Shown here piece by piece: positions 17,913 through 26,704 of a stretch of DNA of 64,000 bases. The notes under the pieces are model-generated. The model saw only the letters and a program-made list of their open reading frames with translations. It was not told the origin of the DNA and ran no database searches. This DNA comes from Paenibacillus thiaminolyticus (GTDB lineage Bacteria; Bacillota; Bacilli; Paenibacillales; Paenibacillaceae), in NCBI RefSeq assembly GCF_007066085.1, contig NZ_CP041405.1, forward strand, positions 806,001-870,000, read 5' to 3'. Both the position numbers and the translations under genes were made by a program. Each line of letters begins with the position of its first letter. Position 1 is the first letter of the stretch.

Positions 17913-17915
17913 CGC

Positions 17916-17956
17916 AAAAGGCTCCGTTCGCTGCCGATAGCGGGACGGAGCCTTTT
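17916..17956. terminator. Bidirectional terminator
   Basis: AAAAGGCTCCGT and ACGGAGCCTTTT form a perfect 12-bp stem around a 17-base loop. It ends both the kinase gene and the converging WD40 gene. Confidence 0.85.
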
Positions 17957-17961
17957 GGTAT

Positions 17962-19068
17962 TTATATTTTATATAAGCTTACGCAGCCGTAATCGGTATA
18001 AACTGCTAAATAATCGGTCGTGAACGCCAGTGAGCAGTTCTTCACCACATGCTCGAGTTGGAATTCAAGGACGCATTGCTTCGTGCGCATATGATACAGG
18101 ATGATCTTGCCATACTGATACACGGCCACAAGCTCTTTGGCGGCATCGACGGCACAGCTGCGGATGATGCCGCCCGTGTCCCAGTCGCCGCATGGCGCCA
18201 TGGTGCTTAGATCGCAGCACACTATCCCCCAGCTCCCGTACTGCTCCTGCGTGAATAGATACCGATCGTCAGGCGAGAAAAACATTGCCGCCGTCATGGC
18301 GCTTGCAGGCTTAGCAATCACCGTCTCCCGCTTGGCTGACATGTCCCAGATGGAGATCTCGCCGCTATTGGCGCAAGCAGCAAGCAGTTGCCCGCTGTAC
18401 GAGAGGGCGGCGCACAGCTGCGGGCTGTGGCCGCCATACAGCTCGCACTCCACTTTTTTACTGTCGATCTCACATTGATTCAGCAAATCATACACGACGA
18501 TCCGCGGCTCGTCGTACCATACAGCCGTGCTGCCGGATACAGCCAATGTGCTGACGGGATGTATCGCTGCGGAAGCGTAATCCCGCAGTGCTCCGCTGTC
18601 GAGCGACAAGCCCCGAATATGATGGCTGTCATTGATAAGCAGCTCTCCGGCCTCCGGGCAATACCGCATCTCGTAAATCAAATGATGTCCCGCCAGCTCA
18701 TAGGTATGCCGTATGACGCCGTGCTCGTCCAGCAGATAAATCTGTTCTTGCTCGAATTGTCCGACCACATAACCGGCATAAAACATATTGGTGCCGGGCA
18801 CGGTCGCAAGCGGCATAGATCCGGTATACCCGCTGCCGATATACCGATGAAGGACGGGTTCCCCCGCCCCCGCTTCCAGGTTGCTCAGAACGAAGCCTTT
18901 TTTCAGTCTGCTCCATACTTCCTTTTCCGCATGTTTGGCCGCTTGTTCCGGGGTTTCGAACATTTTTTCCCGCTCTTTGCCGCCATTGGCGGACGTGGTG
19001 ACTCGATTCCCGCTGCATTGGATGCTCCATGTTTTGCCGCTGCTGCGATCCGCCAGCATTCGCTTCAT
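17962..19068 (-). CDS. WGR-like domain plus WD40-type propeller protein
   Basis: Residues about 10-60 (KTWSIQCSGNRVTT, FETPEQAAKHAEKEVWSRLK, KGF) resemble a WGR domain, a small nucleic-acid-linked fold of MolR and PARP proteins. The rest is a beta-propeller-like repeat region with WD-type closes such as SGEISIWDMS. No enzyme motif or export signal is seen. GGAGG lies nine bases before the ATG; it starts 17 bases after the SUKH/LRR gene, so both are one operon. The function is unknown. Its partner suggests a protein-interaction role. Confidence 0.6.
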   Translation of the reverse strand: MKRMLADRSSGKTWSIQCSGNRVTTSANGGKEREKMFETPEQAAKHAEKEVWSRLKKGFVLSNLEAGAGEPVLHRYIGSGYTGSMPLATVPGTNMFYAGYVVGQFEQEQIYLLDEHGVIRHTYELAGHHLIYEMRYCPEAGELLINDSHHIRGLSLDSGALRDYASAAIHPVSTLAVSGSTAVWYDEPRIVVYDLLNQCEIDSKKVECELYGGHSPQLCAALSYSGQLLAACANSGEISIWDMSAKRETVIAKPASAMTAAMFFSPDDRYLFTQEQYGSWGIVCCDLSTMAPCGDWDTGGIIRSCAVDAAKELVAVYQYGKIILYHMRTKQCVLEFQLEHVVKNCSLAFTTDYLAVYTDYGCVSLYKI

Positions 19069-19085
19069 CGGGGGCTTCCTCCATT

Positions 19086-20636
19086 CTAGGCTCTTACATA
19101 TTCGTACCAGATTTCTTCTTCTTCATCGGTCATGGAACCGGTCATCGCCGAAAAGTCGATTTTCCGGTCAAAACGATCCTTCAACAGCGCAAACTGCGGA
19201 AAAGAGGCCGTGATTTTCTTCAGCGAGGCCGACCGGGCGATCTCCTCCAGCTTGCCTATATCCGGGCAGCCGCTTAGCTCCAGGGACTGCAGATGCTCCA
19301 GATCGGCCAAGATCGAAATATCATTCACAGCCGCATTGGTCATCTTCACGGTCCGAAGCTTGCGGCAATTTCGTAAAAACTCCAGATTCGGCAAAGAGAC
19401 CTCTTCCAGTTGAATCACCCGCAAATTCACGAGCTGTCCCAGGACAGCCAGATCGTCCTCGGCAACGGAACCAAGCCCGGACAGCGTCAACTCCGCAAGC
19501 TGCTCCAGCTCCGCCAGACCGCGAAGCTGCTCGCCATCCGGACGGCTGACCTCCAAGGCGCGCAGACTATGAACCGCCTTGAGCGGCGACCAATCACGAA
19601 TTGCCGTCTGCTGCACATCCAGCGCTCTTAATTTGGGCAGCACACGAAGAGGAGATAGATCCGTAACTTCCGTGCCCGCGAGGAACAGTTCCTGCAAATG
19701 CATCAATCCCTGCAGCGGGCGAAGATCCGCTACCGGATTTTTCCCCAGATACAGCCTCTTCAGCTGCGTACAATGACTGACCGCTTCAATCGAGCCGATC
19801 TTGTTCATGCTCAGCACCAATTCCCGCACATCGGTACAGCGTGCCAAGGGGGCAATATCCGTGAGCCCCTCCTGTATGAAGCGAAGCTGCTTCGCGCGCA
19901 CAAAAGCTTCCGGAGATCCGCACGCCGCCACCACCCTCGCCTTCCACTTGTCATCCAGCCCGCCGAACCATGCCAGCGGATCCGGGGCATTCGAATCGAG
20001 CCGAAGCGGCTCGAGCACAGGCAGATCCAGCGACCGGATCGCATCGAGAAAATGGACTTGGCTGTCCCGGCCATAGCTCCAGAAGCGATAGTCTTCTTCT
20101 TCATGGACGGTATAATTCCTCTCCTTGGCCGTATCGCGGATAAATTGCAGGAGATGAGTCAGACGATGGGCAATGACATATTTGACTTCTTCATCGCGGC
20201 CGAAGTTGATCACCTGCCCCTTCCTTCCCTGCTCATCGGGATCGAGGTCGATACCAAGGTGGTTGCCGCCCCAATCCTTGCTAATCGGCAGCCAGCAGCG
20301 GTGAATATACCGTTCCTTAATCCAGGCGGCAGGCACGGAGTAATGCTCCCCTTCCCATGCATATTCCTCCTCCAGCTCCGCCCATATTCGCCATTCCGTC
20401 AACATGCAGTCCAAGGACAGGAACGGAAGGCCGAAAAACAGCCCGGGACCATCTTCGCTTTCTCCATTATGGATCAGGTAAAGCTCCCGCAGCTCGGCCG
20501 GCAAGGAAAATCCCAGTTCCTCCTCCGCCTGGCGCAGCTCTATCTCCGTGGCGGGCGGGTTGAGAGATGCGGCCAATTCCGGCAGATCTCCCCGAAGCCG
20601 TTCCGTGATTTCGTTCAGCAGCTCTCTCAATCTCAT
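19086..20636 (-). CDS. SUKH (SMI1/KNR4) domain fused to leucine-rich repeats
   Basis: Residues 1-170 form a SUKH domain: EIELRQAEEELGFSLPAELR, ELYLIHNGE, then GNHLGIDLDPDEQGRKGQVI. SUKH proteins are common immunity proteins of toxin systems and occur in cell-wall regulators. From about residue 250 come about ten leucine-rich repeats of the internalin-like type (LKRLYLGKNPVADLRPLQGL, LQELFLAGTEVTDLSPLRVL). No signal peptide, so it is cytosolic. The ATG overlaps the stop of a GNAT remnant and follows AAGGAGG. The combination suggests broad protein recognition; the ligand is unknown. Confidence 0.82.
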   Translation of the reverse strand: MRLRELLNEITERLRGDLPELAASLNPPATEIELRQAEEELGFSLPAELRELYLIHNGESEDGPGLFFGLPFLSLDCMLTEWRIWAELEEEYAWEGEHYSVPAAWIKERYIHRCWLPISKDWGGNHLGIDLDPDEQGRKGQVINFGRDEEVKYVIAHRLTHLLQFIRDTAKERNYTVHEEEDYRFWSYGRDSQVHFLDAIRSLDLPVLEPLRLDSNAPDPLAWFGGLDDKWKARVVAACGSPEAFVRAKQLRFIQEGLTDIAPLARCTDVRELVLSMNKIGSIEAVSHCTQLKRLYLGKNPVADLRPLQGLMHLQELFLAGTEVTDLSPLRVLPKLRALDVQQTAIRDWSPLKAVHSLRALEVSRPDGEQLRGLAELEQLAELTLSGLGSVAEDDLAVLGQLVNLRVIQLEEVSLPNLEFLRNCRKLRTVKMTNAAVNDISILADLEHLQSLELSGCPDIGKLEEIARSASLKKITASFPQFALLKDRFDRKIDFSAMTGSMTDEEEEIWYEYVRA

Positions 20637-21018
20637 GCTTCCTCCTTAACGGCCAGATCTTTGATCAGATATAGAAGCAGCTCATCATCGACGACGGCCG
20701 CTTGGCCGGGAACGACCGGAACGTTCTTGTACATGATTCCATTCCCGTCCATGACGTAACCGCGTGTCGCATACATGATCTGGGCAGGGCCATAGTCTCG
20801 ATAAAGTCCGACTCCAAGCCCGATATATCTATATGTCTTAGCCGCTACGTCCTCCAACTCATCAAATAACGCACTGGCAACCTTCCTTCTTCTGAACCGG
20901 GGGAATACATTCAAATCATTGATTTCGTATACCAAGGAAAAGACAAATCGCATTCATGGTCGAGCAATGCGGCTTCATCAACCGTTGACAATTGTCGTAA
21001 TGTGATGTTGTCTGCCAC
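20633..21018 (-). pseudogene. GNAT acetyltransferase with internal deletion
   Basis: A GTG at 21018 starts VADNITLRQLSTVDEAALLD, a typical GNAT N-terminus. After HECDLSF the frame changes and the text jumps directly to EINDLNVFPRFRRRKVASAL, GNAT motif A. About 50 residues in between are missing, so the first strands and the loop before motif A are gone. The C-terminal part is intact to 20633 and its stop overlaps the SUKH/LRR start. Transcription through it may still serve the downstream pair. Confidence 0.65.
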
Positions 21019-21090
21019 CCTAGATCCCACTCTCCTTCATCAGTGCCAGCAATGCTTCTGTACCGCGATGGCCCCCAGACATACGGACCG

Positions 21091-21510
21091 CTATGTAAGG
21101 TCCTTCTTATAGTAATAATGCTTGTATCCAATTGGCGCATTCTCGAAAATGGCGACGACCTCGTAGCCATATTTTTTGTAGAATTCGGGAGCTTGAAAAC
21201 TGAATGTATTCAGTTTAATGAACGTGCAGTTTTTTGCTCGCGCGATTTGCTCCGCTTCTTCCAATAATCGTTGCCCCAACCCTTGTCCGCGGTGATTGTC
21301 ATCCACCCATAAAATATCAACTTCCATCCAATTCCATAGCACGGTGCTGTTCAGACCGGCAACAATCTCTCCGTTATCATCCTTCAAGCATAAATTAACG
21401 TCTTCGAGGTGGGCGTTGGGCACGCATTTGGCATTGAACTCAATCAATTTGTGCAGGACATGCTTGGATTCTTCGGGTGTGCTGTGAAAAAGCTTAGGTT
21501 TGTTTGTCAT
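21091..21510 (-). CDS. GNAT-family N-acetyltransferase
   Basis: This intact 139-residue GNAT protein has motif A as VDILWVDDNHRGQGLGQRLL (acetyl-CoA pyrophosphate loop RGQGLG) and motif B as KLNTFSFQAPEFYKKYGYEV. It transfers an acetyl group to an unknown amine; length and pattern match small-molecule acetyltransferases. AGGAGG precedes the ATG. Upstream, 21511-21829 is an A+T-rich stretch of about 320 bases leading to the divergent MocR gene; I see no gene there. Confidence 0.85.
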   Translation of the reverse strand: MTNKPKLFHSTPEESKHVLHKLIEFNAKCVPNAHLEDVNLCLKDDNGEIVAGLNSTVLWNWMEVDILWVDDNHRGQGLGQRLLEEAEQIARAKNCTFIKLNTFSFQAPEFYKKYGYEVVAIFENAPIGYKHYYYKKDLT

Positions 21511-21829
21511 ATTTCTCCTCCTGTAATGCCTTTATATGAAATAGAACATGTTCCATTTCTCGTATTTCTTGCCATCTCGCGCTTTCTTGTAACTCTCCTG
21601 TTCACGTCGCTACTATACCACATCCTGGGTGTTTTCGTAATTCAAAAATTCATGCTCTTCATGCTCTGCGATCATACTTACAGCCCATCCAATCCTCCCC
21701 CGGATTCCCCATCCATGTTCAAAAATTTGATATTTTTTCGCCAAAGATGGGCGGCGCTTTTACCCAAGCCAAATGGTATGATTAAAGAATTCTGCGGGAC
21801 CTTACTACAGCAGGCAGGAGGTGATATTG

Positions 21830-23266
21830 ATGTGGATGCCTGATCGCCGCAGCAGCCAGCCTCTCTATCAACAGATAGCGGATGACATCGAACGAAGAAT
21901 CGCGTACGGCGAGTTCCCGCCAGGCAGTCTGCTGCCTTCCGAACGCAAATTAGCCGCGCAATTGGGAGTGAATCGCAGCACCGTGATTCTGGCTTACGCG
22001 GAGCTTCGTGCCCTGGGAATCATCGAGAGCCGGTCGGGAAGCGGAACCCGGGTAAGCAAATATAAATGGGGAGCGACGCCGAAGCATACCCCGAACTGGC
22101 ACCGGTATGTCGAGGGCGGAAGCTTCCTGCCGAACGTCGCTTTTTTGCGCCGTATCCGGGAAGCGCTGCAGCAGGACAGCACATTAATCGATTTTGCCAG
22201 CGGCGAATTGGGTGCGGACCTCTCTCCTGTGGAAGAAATCAATGCGCTCATCGATGAAAATCACTATACCGGGTATCTCGGGTATGACAATCCGCAAGGG
22301 TTTTTACCGCTTCGGGAAGCGCTCGTCTCCTTTTTGAGCCAATATCGGGGCATTCAGACGACAGAATCGTCCATCCTCATCACATCCGGATCCCAGCAAT
22401 CGTTATATTTGATCACCCAGTGTCTGCTGGCCCCCGGGGATGCGGTTGCGATCGAAGATCCTTCATATTGCTACTCGCTGCCCATGTTCCAATCGGCCGG
22501 TCTGCGCTTGTTCCGGCTTCCCGTCGATCAGCATGGAATCCGGCCTGAGGATGTGCGCGCGCTCTACAAAAAACATCGAATCAAGATGGTCTTCCTCAAT
22601 CCGAATTATCAGAATCCGACAGGCGCCGTGCTCGATGCCGAACGACGGGCGGAACTGCTGCATGTGACGAGCGAGCTGGGGCTGCCGATTGTCGAGGATG
22701 ATCCGTTCAGCCTGACGGTCTATGACGGCAACCCGCCGCGGCCGCTCAAGTCCATGGACTCGCTCGGTTCGGTCCTCTATATTGGCTCATTCTCCAAAAT
22801 CGCCGCCTCCGGGCTGCGTGTCGGATGGATGGTCGCGCCGCATTCCGTGGTCGATCGGCTGGCCGATGCCAGACAGCAGATGGACTTCGGGCTTAGCGTC
22901 GTACCGCAAAAGGTGGCGGCCCAGTTCCTGAAATCCGCCTACACCCGGCCGCATTTGGATCGCTTGCGCATGAATCTGCTCTACAAGCGGGATGTGGCGA
23001 TCGAGGCGCTGCAGCGCGAGCTTCCAGGCCTGGTCAGCTTCCCGGTGCCGCAAGGAGGCTTGCACCTGTGGTGTAAAATCTTGCCCGAGGTCAATGACGG
23101 CAAGCTGCTGGAGGAAGCGATCCGCAATGGAGTCATCTTCGCGCCAGGCAGCGTATACGGCTCCGATTCCGGCTATGTGCGATTCACCTATGCCAGGCCG
23201 AAGGCGGAAGAGATCGCTCCGGGCATTGCCGCATTCGCCGCCTCTCTTCGGGCGGTTCTTGGTTAG
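21830..23266 (+). CDS. MocR-type regulator (GntR DNA-binding plus aminotransferase domain)
   Basis: The 478-residue protein joins an N-terminal GntR winged helix (QPLYQQIADDIERRIAYGEF, LLPSERKLAAQLGVNRSTV) to a fold-type I PLP aminotransferase domain. The PLP lysine lies in IGSFSKIAASGLRVGW and a substrate arginine region in GYVRFTYARP. MocR proteins use PLP as effector and control vitamin B6 or amino-acid genes; the target is not clear here, as no pdx or gab gene is adjacent. The ATG at 21830 is eight bases after AGGAGG. Confidence 0.9.
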   Translation: MWMPDRRSSQPLYQQIADDIERRIAYGEFPPGSLLPSERKLAAQLGVNRSTVILAYAELRALGIIESRSGSGTRVSKYKWGATPKHTPNWHRYVEGGSFLPNVAFLRRIREALQQDSTLIDFASGELGADLSPVEEINALIDENHYTGYLGYDNPQGFLPLREALVSFLSQYRGIQTTESSILITSGSQQSLYLITQCLLAPGDAVAIEDPSYCYSLPMFQSAGLRLFRLPVDQHGIRPEDVRALYKKHRIKMVFLNPNYQNPTGAVLDAERRAELLHVTSELGLPIVEDDPFSLTVYDGNPPRPLKSMDSLGSVLYIGSFSKIAASGLRVGWMVAPHSVVDRLADARQQMDFGLSVVPQKVAAQFLKSAYTRPHLDRLRMNLLYKRDVAIEALQRELPGLVSFPVPQGGLHLWCKILPEVNDGKLLEEAIRNGVIFAPGSVYGSDSGYVRFTYARPKAEEIAPGIAAFAASLRAVLG

Positions 23267-23273
23267 TGTAAGT

Positions 23274-23335
23274 AAAAAAGGTGGATGAACGCGCTGTATA
23301 GTTATCCTATACACGTCAGTTCATTCACCTTTTTT
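23274..23335. terminator. Bidirectional terminator between MocR and malic enzyme
   Basis: AAAAAAGGTG(G)ATGAAC pairs with GTTCATTCACCTTTTTT, with inner CTGTATAG/CTATACAC pairing. It serves converging transcripts. Confidence 0.8.
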
Positions 23336-23341
23336 CATTGC

Positions 23342-24766
23342 TTATCTATCGCGAGGCTCCCGGCTGCGCCTCGCCACCCCGGCTTCATAGGCTGCCGCGA
23401 TGACTGCTTGGCTCACTTTGTCCGCCACCTGAGGATGGAAGACACTCGGAATAATATACTGCTCATTCCGTTCCTCGTCGGCAATGACCGAGGCGATCGC
23501 TTGGGCGGCGGCAAGCTTCATCGATTCTGTAATGCGGGAAGCTCGGCAATCCAGTACGCCGCGGAACATACCGGGGAAGCACAAGACGTTATTGATCTGA
23601 TTCGGGTAATCCGATCGTCCTGTCGCAATGACGCGCGCATACGGCTCCGCTTCCTCCGGCATAATTTCAGGGGTGGGATTGGTCATCGCAAATACGATCG
23701 GGTCTGCCGCCATCCGCTTCACCTCCTCCGTCTTCAACACCTTCGGACCGGATAGACCGATAAATACGTCAGCTCCCTCAAGGGCTGCAGAGAGGCTGCC
23801 TTCCACCTTCCGCGGGTTCGTCTGGCTGGCGAACCAGTTCCAGAGCGGATCCGAATAAGCGCGTCCGCTCACGAGGGCTCCTTGACGGTCCACGCCGATC
23901 AGGTCGGACACTCCGGAGGCCAGCAATATTTTGGCACAGGCCATCCCCGCCGCCCCCAGACCGCATACAACCACTCTGCACTGCTCCAGTTTTTTCCCGA
24001 CGACTTTCACGGCATTGTACAGCGCAGCCAGGATGACGACGGCGGTTCCATGCTGATCGTCATGAAAGACCGGGATATTCAGCTCCTGCTTGAGACGTTC
24101 TTCGAGCTCGAAGCAGCGGGGAGCCGCAATATCCTCCAGGTTGATCCCGCCAAAGGCCGGGGCAATCGCTTTAATAATGCGGATCATCTCTTCCGTATCC
24201 TGCGTGCTCAGACAGATCGGAAAAGCATCGACGCCTGCCAATTGCTTAAAGAGCACCGCTTTCCCTTCCATAACCGGCATCGCGGCTTCCGGCCCGATCG
24301 ATCCAAGGCCAAGCACGGCGGAGCCGTCAGAGACAACGGCTACCGTGTTCCGTTTGATCGTCAGCGTATGGGCGCGGTCGGGATCTTGATGGATCGCCAT
24401 GCATATCTGCGCCACGCCCGGCGTATAGGCCCGGGACAGATCGTCCCGATTTTTAATGGGCGTCTTGGGATGAATCTCGATTTTGCCGCCCAAATGCATA
24501 AGAAAGGTCTGATCCGAGACGTTGATTACCGTAACCCCTGGAAGCTGGTCAACCGCGGAGACCATGCGTCCAATATCTTGCGGGGAACGCAGATGAACCG
24601 TAATGTCTCTCACCGTTCGCACAGGCCCAACGCGATTGATGTCCATCGCGACGATGTCGCCGCCGGCATCGCTTATCGATGAAGCTATCGCTCCGAACGT
24701 TGCGGAATCTTGATCATACTCCAACCGTAAAATAACGCTGGTGTTCATTTCCAACGAGTTATGCAT
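23342..24766 (-). CDS. NAD(P)-dependent malic enzyme with N-terminal ACT domain
   Basis: The 474-residue enzyme decarboxylates malate to pyruvate. Residues 5-80 look like an ACT regulatory domain (SVILRLEYDQDSATFGAIAS). The malic part has AYTPGVAQIC, the catalytic Lys/Asp region GGINLEDIAAPRCFELEERL, metal site VFHDDQHGTA, the nucleotide fold VVVCGLGAAGMACAKIL, and MTNPTPEI. It resembles YtsJ/MalS-type enzymes of Bacillus, with the ACT domain as an extra. The start at 24766 follows AGGGGG at nine bases. Confidence 0.9.
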   Translation of the reverse strand: MHNSLEMNTSVILRLEYDQDSATFGAIASSISDAGGDIVAMDINRVGPVRTVRDITVHLRSPQDIGRMVSAVDQLPGVTVINVSDQTFLMHLGGKIEIHPKTPIKNRDDLSRAYTPGVAQICMAIHQDPDRAHTLTIKRNTVAVVSDGSAVLGLGSIGPEAAMPVMEGKAVLFKQLAGVDAFPICLSTQDTEEMIRIIKAIAPAFGGINLEDIAAPRCFELEERLKQELNIPVFHDDQHGTAVVILAALYNAVKVVGKKLEQCRVVVCGLGAAGMACAKILLASGVSDLIGVDRQGALVSGRAYSDPLWNWFASQTNPRKVEGSLSAALEGADVFIGLSGPKVLKTEEVKRMAADPIVFAMTNPTPEIMPEEAEPYARVIATGRSDYPNQINNVLCFPGMFRGVLDCRASRITESMKLAAAQAIASVIADEERNEQYIIPSVFHPQVADKVSQAVIAAAYEAGVARRSREPRDR

Positions 24767-24794
24767 AGGTTGCTTCCCCCTCGCCGCCATATTG

Positions 24795-25370
24795 TTAACG
24801 CTGCAATGCTTTCACATCATTAATGATTTTGTCGTAGGGCGTATCCATCATCCCGTCGTACTTGGCTACGACCGTGCCTGACGGGTCAACCAAGAAAAAC
24901 GAAGTCCCGTGAATGACTTGATCCGAGGACTCATCCTTCGCAATGGCTGTCTTGAAGGAATCGAGCAAAAAGGTTTTGATCTCGCTGAACGAATAGCCGG
25001 TCAGCGCATGCCAATTCGAGAAATCGGCGTTGAACTTCGTCAAATATTGCTTTAACGCCTCCGGATCGTCCCGCTCCGGATCGACGGAGAACGAGATCAG
25101 CGTCGCATCCACGCCCGCTGATTGGAGCCGCTGCTGCAATTCAGACATATTGGCCGTCATCGACGGACATACTGTGGCACAATAGGTGAACACCATGTCC
25201 GCGATCCACACCTTCCCTTTCAAATCGGACAAGGACACCGGATCCCCGTCCTGGTTCATGAATGCTAACGGCGCAACCTCGTACTGAAGCTGATTCGGCT
25301 TCCCGCCGCCGCATGCGGAGGCGAACACCATCATCAGGCCAAGCAAGACGGATAAGATCGCTTTGTTCAT
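24795..25370 (-). CDS. Sco1/SenC-type copper chaperone lipoprotein
   Basis: The 191-residue protein has a lipoprotein signal (VFASACGGG) and a thioredoxin-like fold with the Sco copper site: CATVC at about residues 64-68 and a distal histidine in QVIHGTSFFLVD. Sco proteins deliver copper to cytochrome oxidase, usually to CuA. It overlaps the cytochrome c gene upstream by four bases and is the last gene of the quinol oxidase operon. This is odd because the oxidase subunit II here has no CuA ligands. Confidence 0.9.
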   Translation of the reverse strand: MNKAILSVLLGLMMVFASACGGGKPNQLQYEVAPLAFMNQDGDPVSLSDLKGKVWIADMVFTYCATVCPSMTANMSELQQRLQSAGVDATLISFSVDPERDDPEALKQYLTKFNADFSNWHALTGYSFSEIKTFLLDSFKTAIAKDESSDQVIHGTSFFLVDPSGTVVAKYDGMMDTPYDKIINDVKALQR

Positions 25371-25744
25371 GGCTTATCCTCCTCTGCCTGTGTGTGGGTA
25401 GAGAGCCATTGCGCCAATGTCTCGATTTCATCGGCACGAAGCACTTTTTTGAAGGCCGGCATCCCTTTGGCTCCATCCTGTATCGTATCGATGAGCTGCC
25501 GCTCTGACATTTTCGAGCCAATCTCCTCCAAGCTTGGCCCCACCCGTCCGCTTAGATCGGCAGCATGACAGGATAAGCATTGCTTCTTATATAGGGTCAT
25601 CGCATCGGTCCCTCCCGAAGCGGCTGCTCCCGCTTCACTCCCTTGACGGTCCGTTCCCCCGCTGCACGCAGCGAGAGCAAGCGCCATTGCGACGATAAGC
25701 AGTCCACCGCCCAACGATGCAGCCCGTGAATATGACCGCCTCAT
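25367..25744 (-). CDS. Small c-type cytochrome lipoprotein
   Basis: The 125-residue protein begins MRRSYSRAASLGGGLLIVAM and has a lipobox ending LAAC, a Gly/Ala/Ser linker and one cytochrome c domain with haem motif CLSCH and a methionine ligand in AKGMPAFK. It is anchored to the outer face of the membrane and carries electrons. The ATG overlaps the stop of the subunit IV gene (ATGA), and its own stop overlaps the Sco start, so translation is coupled along the operon. Confidence 0.88.
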   Translation of the reverse strand: MRRSYSRAASLGGGLLIVAMALALAACSGGTDRQGSEAGAAASGGTDAMTLYKKQCLSCHAADLSGRVGPSLEEIGSKMSERQLIDTIQDGAKGMPAFKKVLRADEIETLAQWLSTHTQAEEDKP

Positions 25745-26070
25745 GTCGCCACCATATTGTAGAGCATAATCCACATGGAGCCGACCACGATGACGAGTAA
25801 AATGATCAAGCCCAAAATCAGCGTCACCAGGTTATACCGGGGCTTGGGCTCCTCCCGCAAATGCATGAAATAAATCAATTGCACGATGAACTGCAGCACG
25901 GCTGCCGTCATCAGAATGGCGGTGTTCGCGATTCCCTCGGCCCAGCCGTACAGGACGGCCGTAACCGGAATGATCGTCAGCACGATCGAGAACAGAAAGC
26001 CGAGCGTGTACGATCGGAAGAATCCGTGGCTCCCGGTGTCCTGCGGAGCTGTCGTGTCCTGCTGCGCCAT
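25741..26070 (-). CDS. qoxD: Quinol oxidase subunit IV
   Basis: The 109-residue membrane protein has three hydrophobic segments (YTLGFLFSIVLTIIPVTAVL, ILMTAAVLQFIVQLIYFMHL, LILGLIILLVIVVGSMWIML) and the family motif VQLIYFMHL of CyoD/QoxD. It is a small accessory subunit of haem-copper quinol oxidase. Its start directly follows the subunit III stop. Confidence 0.88.
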   Translation of the reverse strand: MAQQDTTAPQDTGSHGFFRSYTLGFLFSIVLTIIPVTAVLYGWAEGIANTAILMTAAVLQFIVQLIYFMHLREEPKPRYNLVTLILGLIILLVIVVGSMWIMLYNMVAT

Positions 26071-26697
26071 CTATCTCACCCCCATCAAATAGACAATGGT
26101 AAAGACAAAAATCCATACGACGTCAAGGAAATGCCAAAACAGGCTGATTACATTTACTTTGCGCTTGGTAACCGGCGTGATGCCATGCTTGGCGAGCTGA
26201 ATCATCAGCGCAATCATCCAGACCAATCCGATCGACACATGAAGCCCGTGCGTTCCGACCAAGGTATAGAAAGCCGAGAGGAACGCGCTCGTGCTGATCG
26301 TGGCTCCCTCGCGGACGAGATGAATAAATTCACTGACCTCCAGCACAATGAAGGCGGTGCCGAGCAAGGCCGTGACCCCAAGCCACCCGAGCAAGGCGCG
26401 TAGCTTGCCCCGGTGCATGGCCAGTACGGCGAGGCCGCTCGTATAGCTGCTCGTCAGCAAAATGATCGTGCTGGCGATAATGCCGCCGAGCTGGAACAAA
26501 TCTTCCGGGCCCGGCCCGCCGTTCCGGTTCGGCTGCAGCACAATATAGGCAGCGAACAACGTGCCAAAGATGATGACATCAGTCATCAGGTAGATCCAGA
26601 ATCCGAACGTGCGCATCTCTTCCATATCCGGATGAGCATGATGATCCGAATGCGGCGCGGGATGGCCGGCATGTACGGAATCGTTGATGTGAGCCAT
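26071..26697 (-). CDS. qoxC: Quinol oxidase subunit III
   Basis: The 208-residue protein has a His-rich N-terminal tail (HPAPHSDHHAHPDMEE) and five membrane segments, with the subunit III patterns FGFWIYLMTDVIIFGTLFAA and TLVGTHGLHVSIGLVWM, ending WHFLDVVWIFVFTIVYLMG. It belongs to the CyoC/QoxC group. Seven bases separate it from the subunit I gene upstream. Confidence 0.9.
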   Translation of the reverse strand: MAHINDSVHAGHPAPHSDHHAHPDMEEMRTFGFWIYLMTDVIIFGTLFAAYIVLQPNRNGGPGPEDLFQLGGIIASTIILLTSSYTSGLAVLAMHRGKLRALLGWLGVTALLGTAFIVLEVSEFIHLVREGATISTSAFLSAFYTLVGTHGLHVSIGLVWMIALMIQLAKHGITPVTKRKVNVISLFWHFLDVVWIFVFTIVYLMGVR

Positions 26698-26704
26698 TCT
26701 TGTA

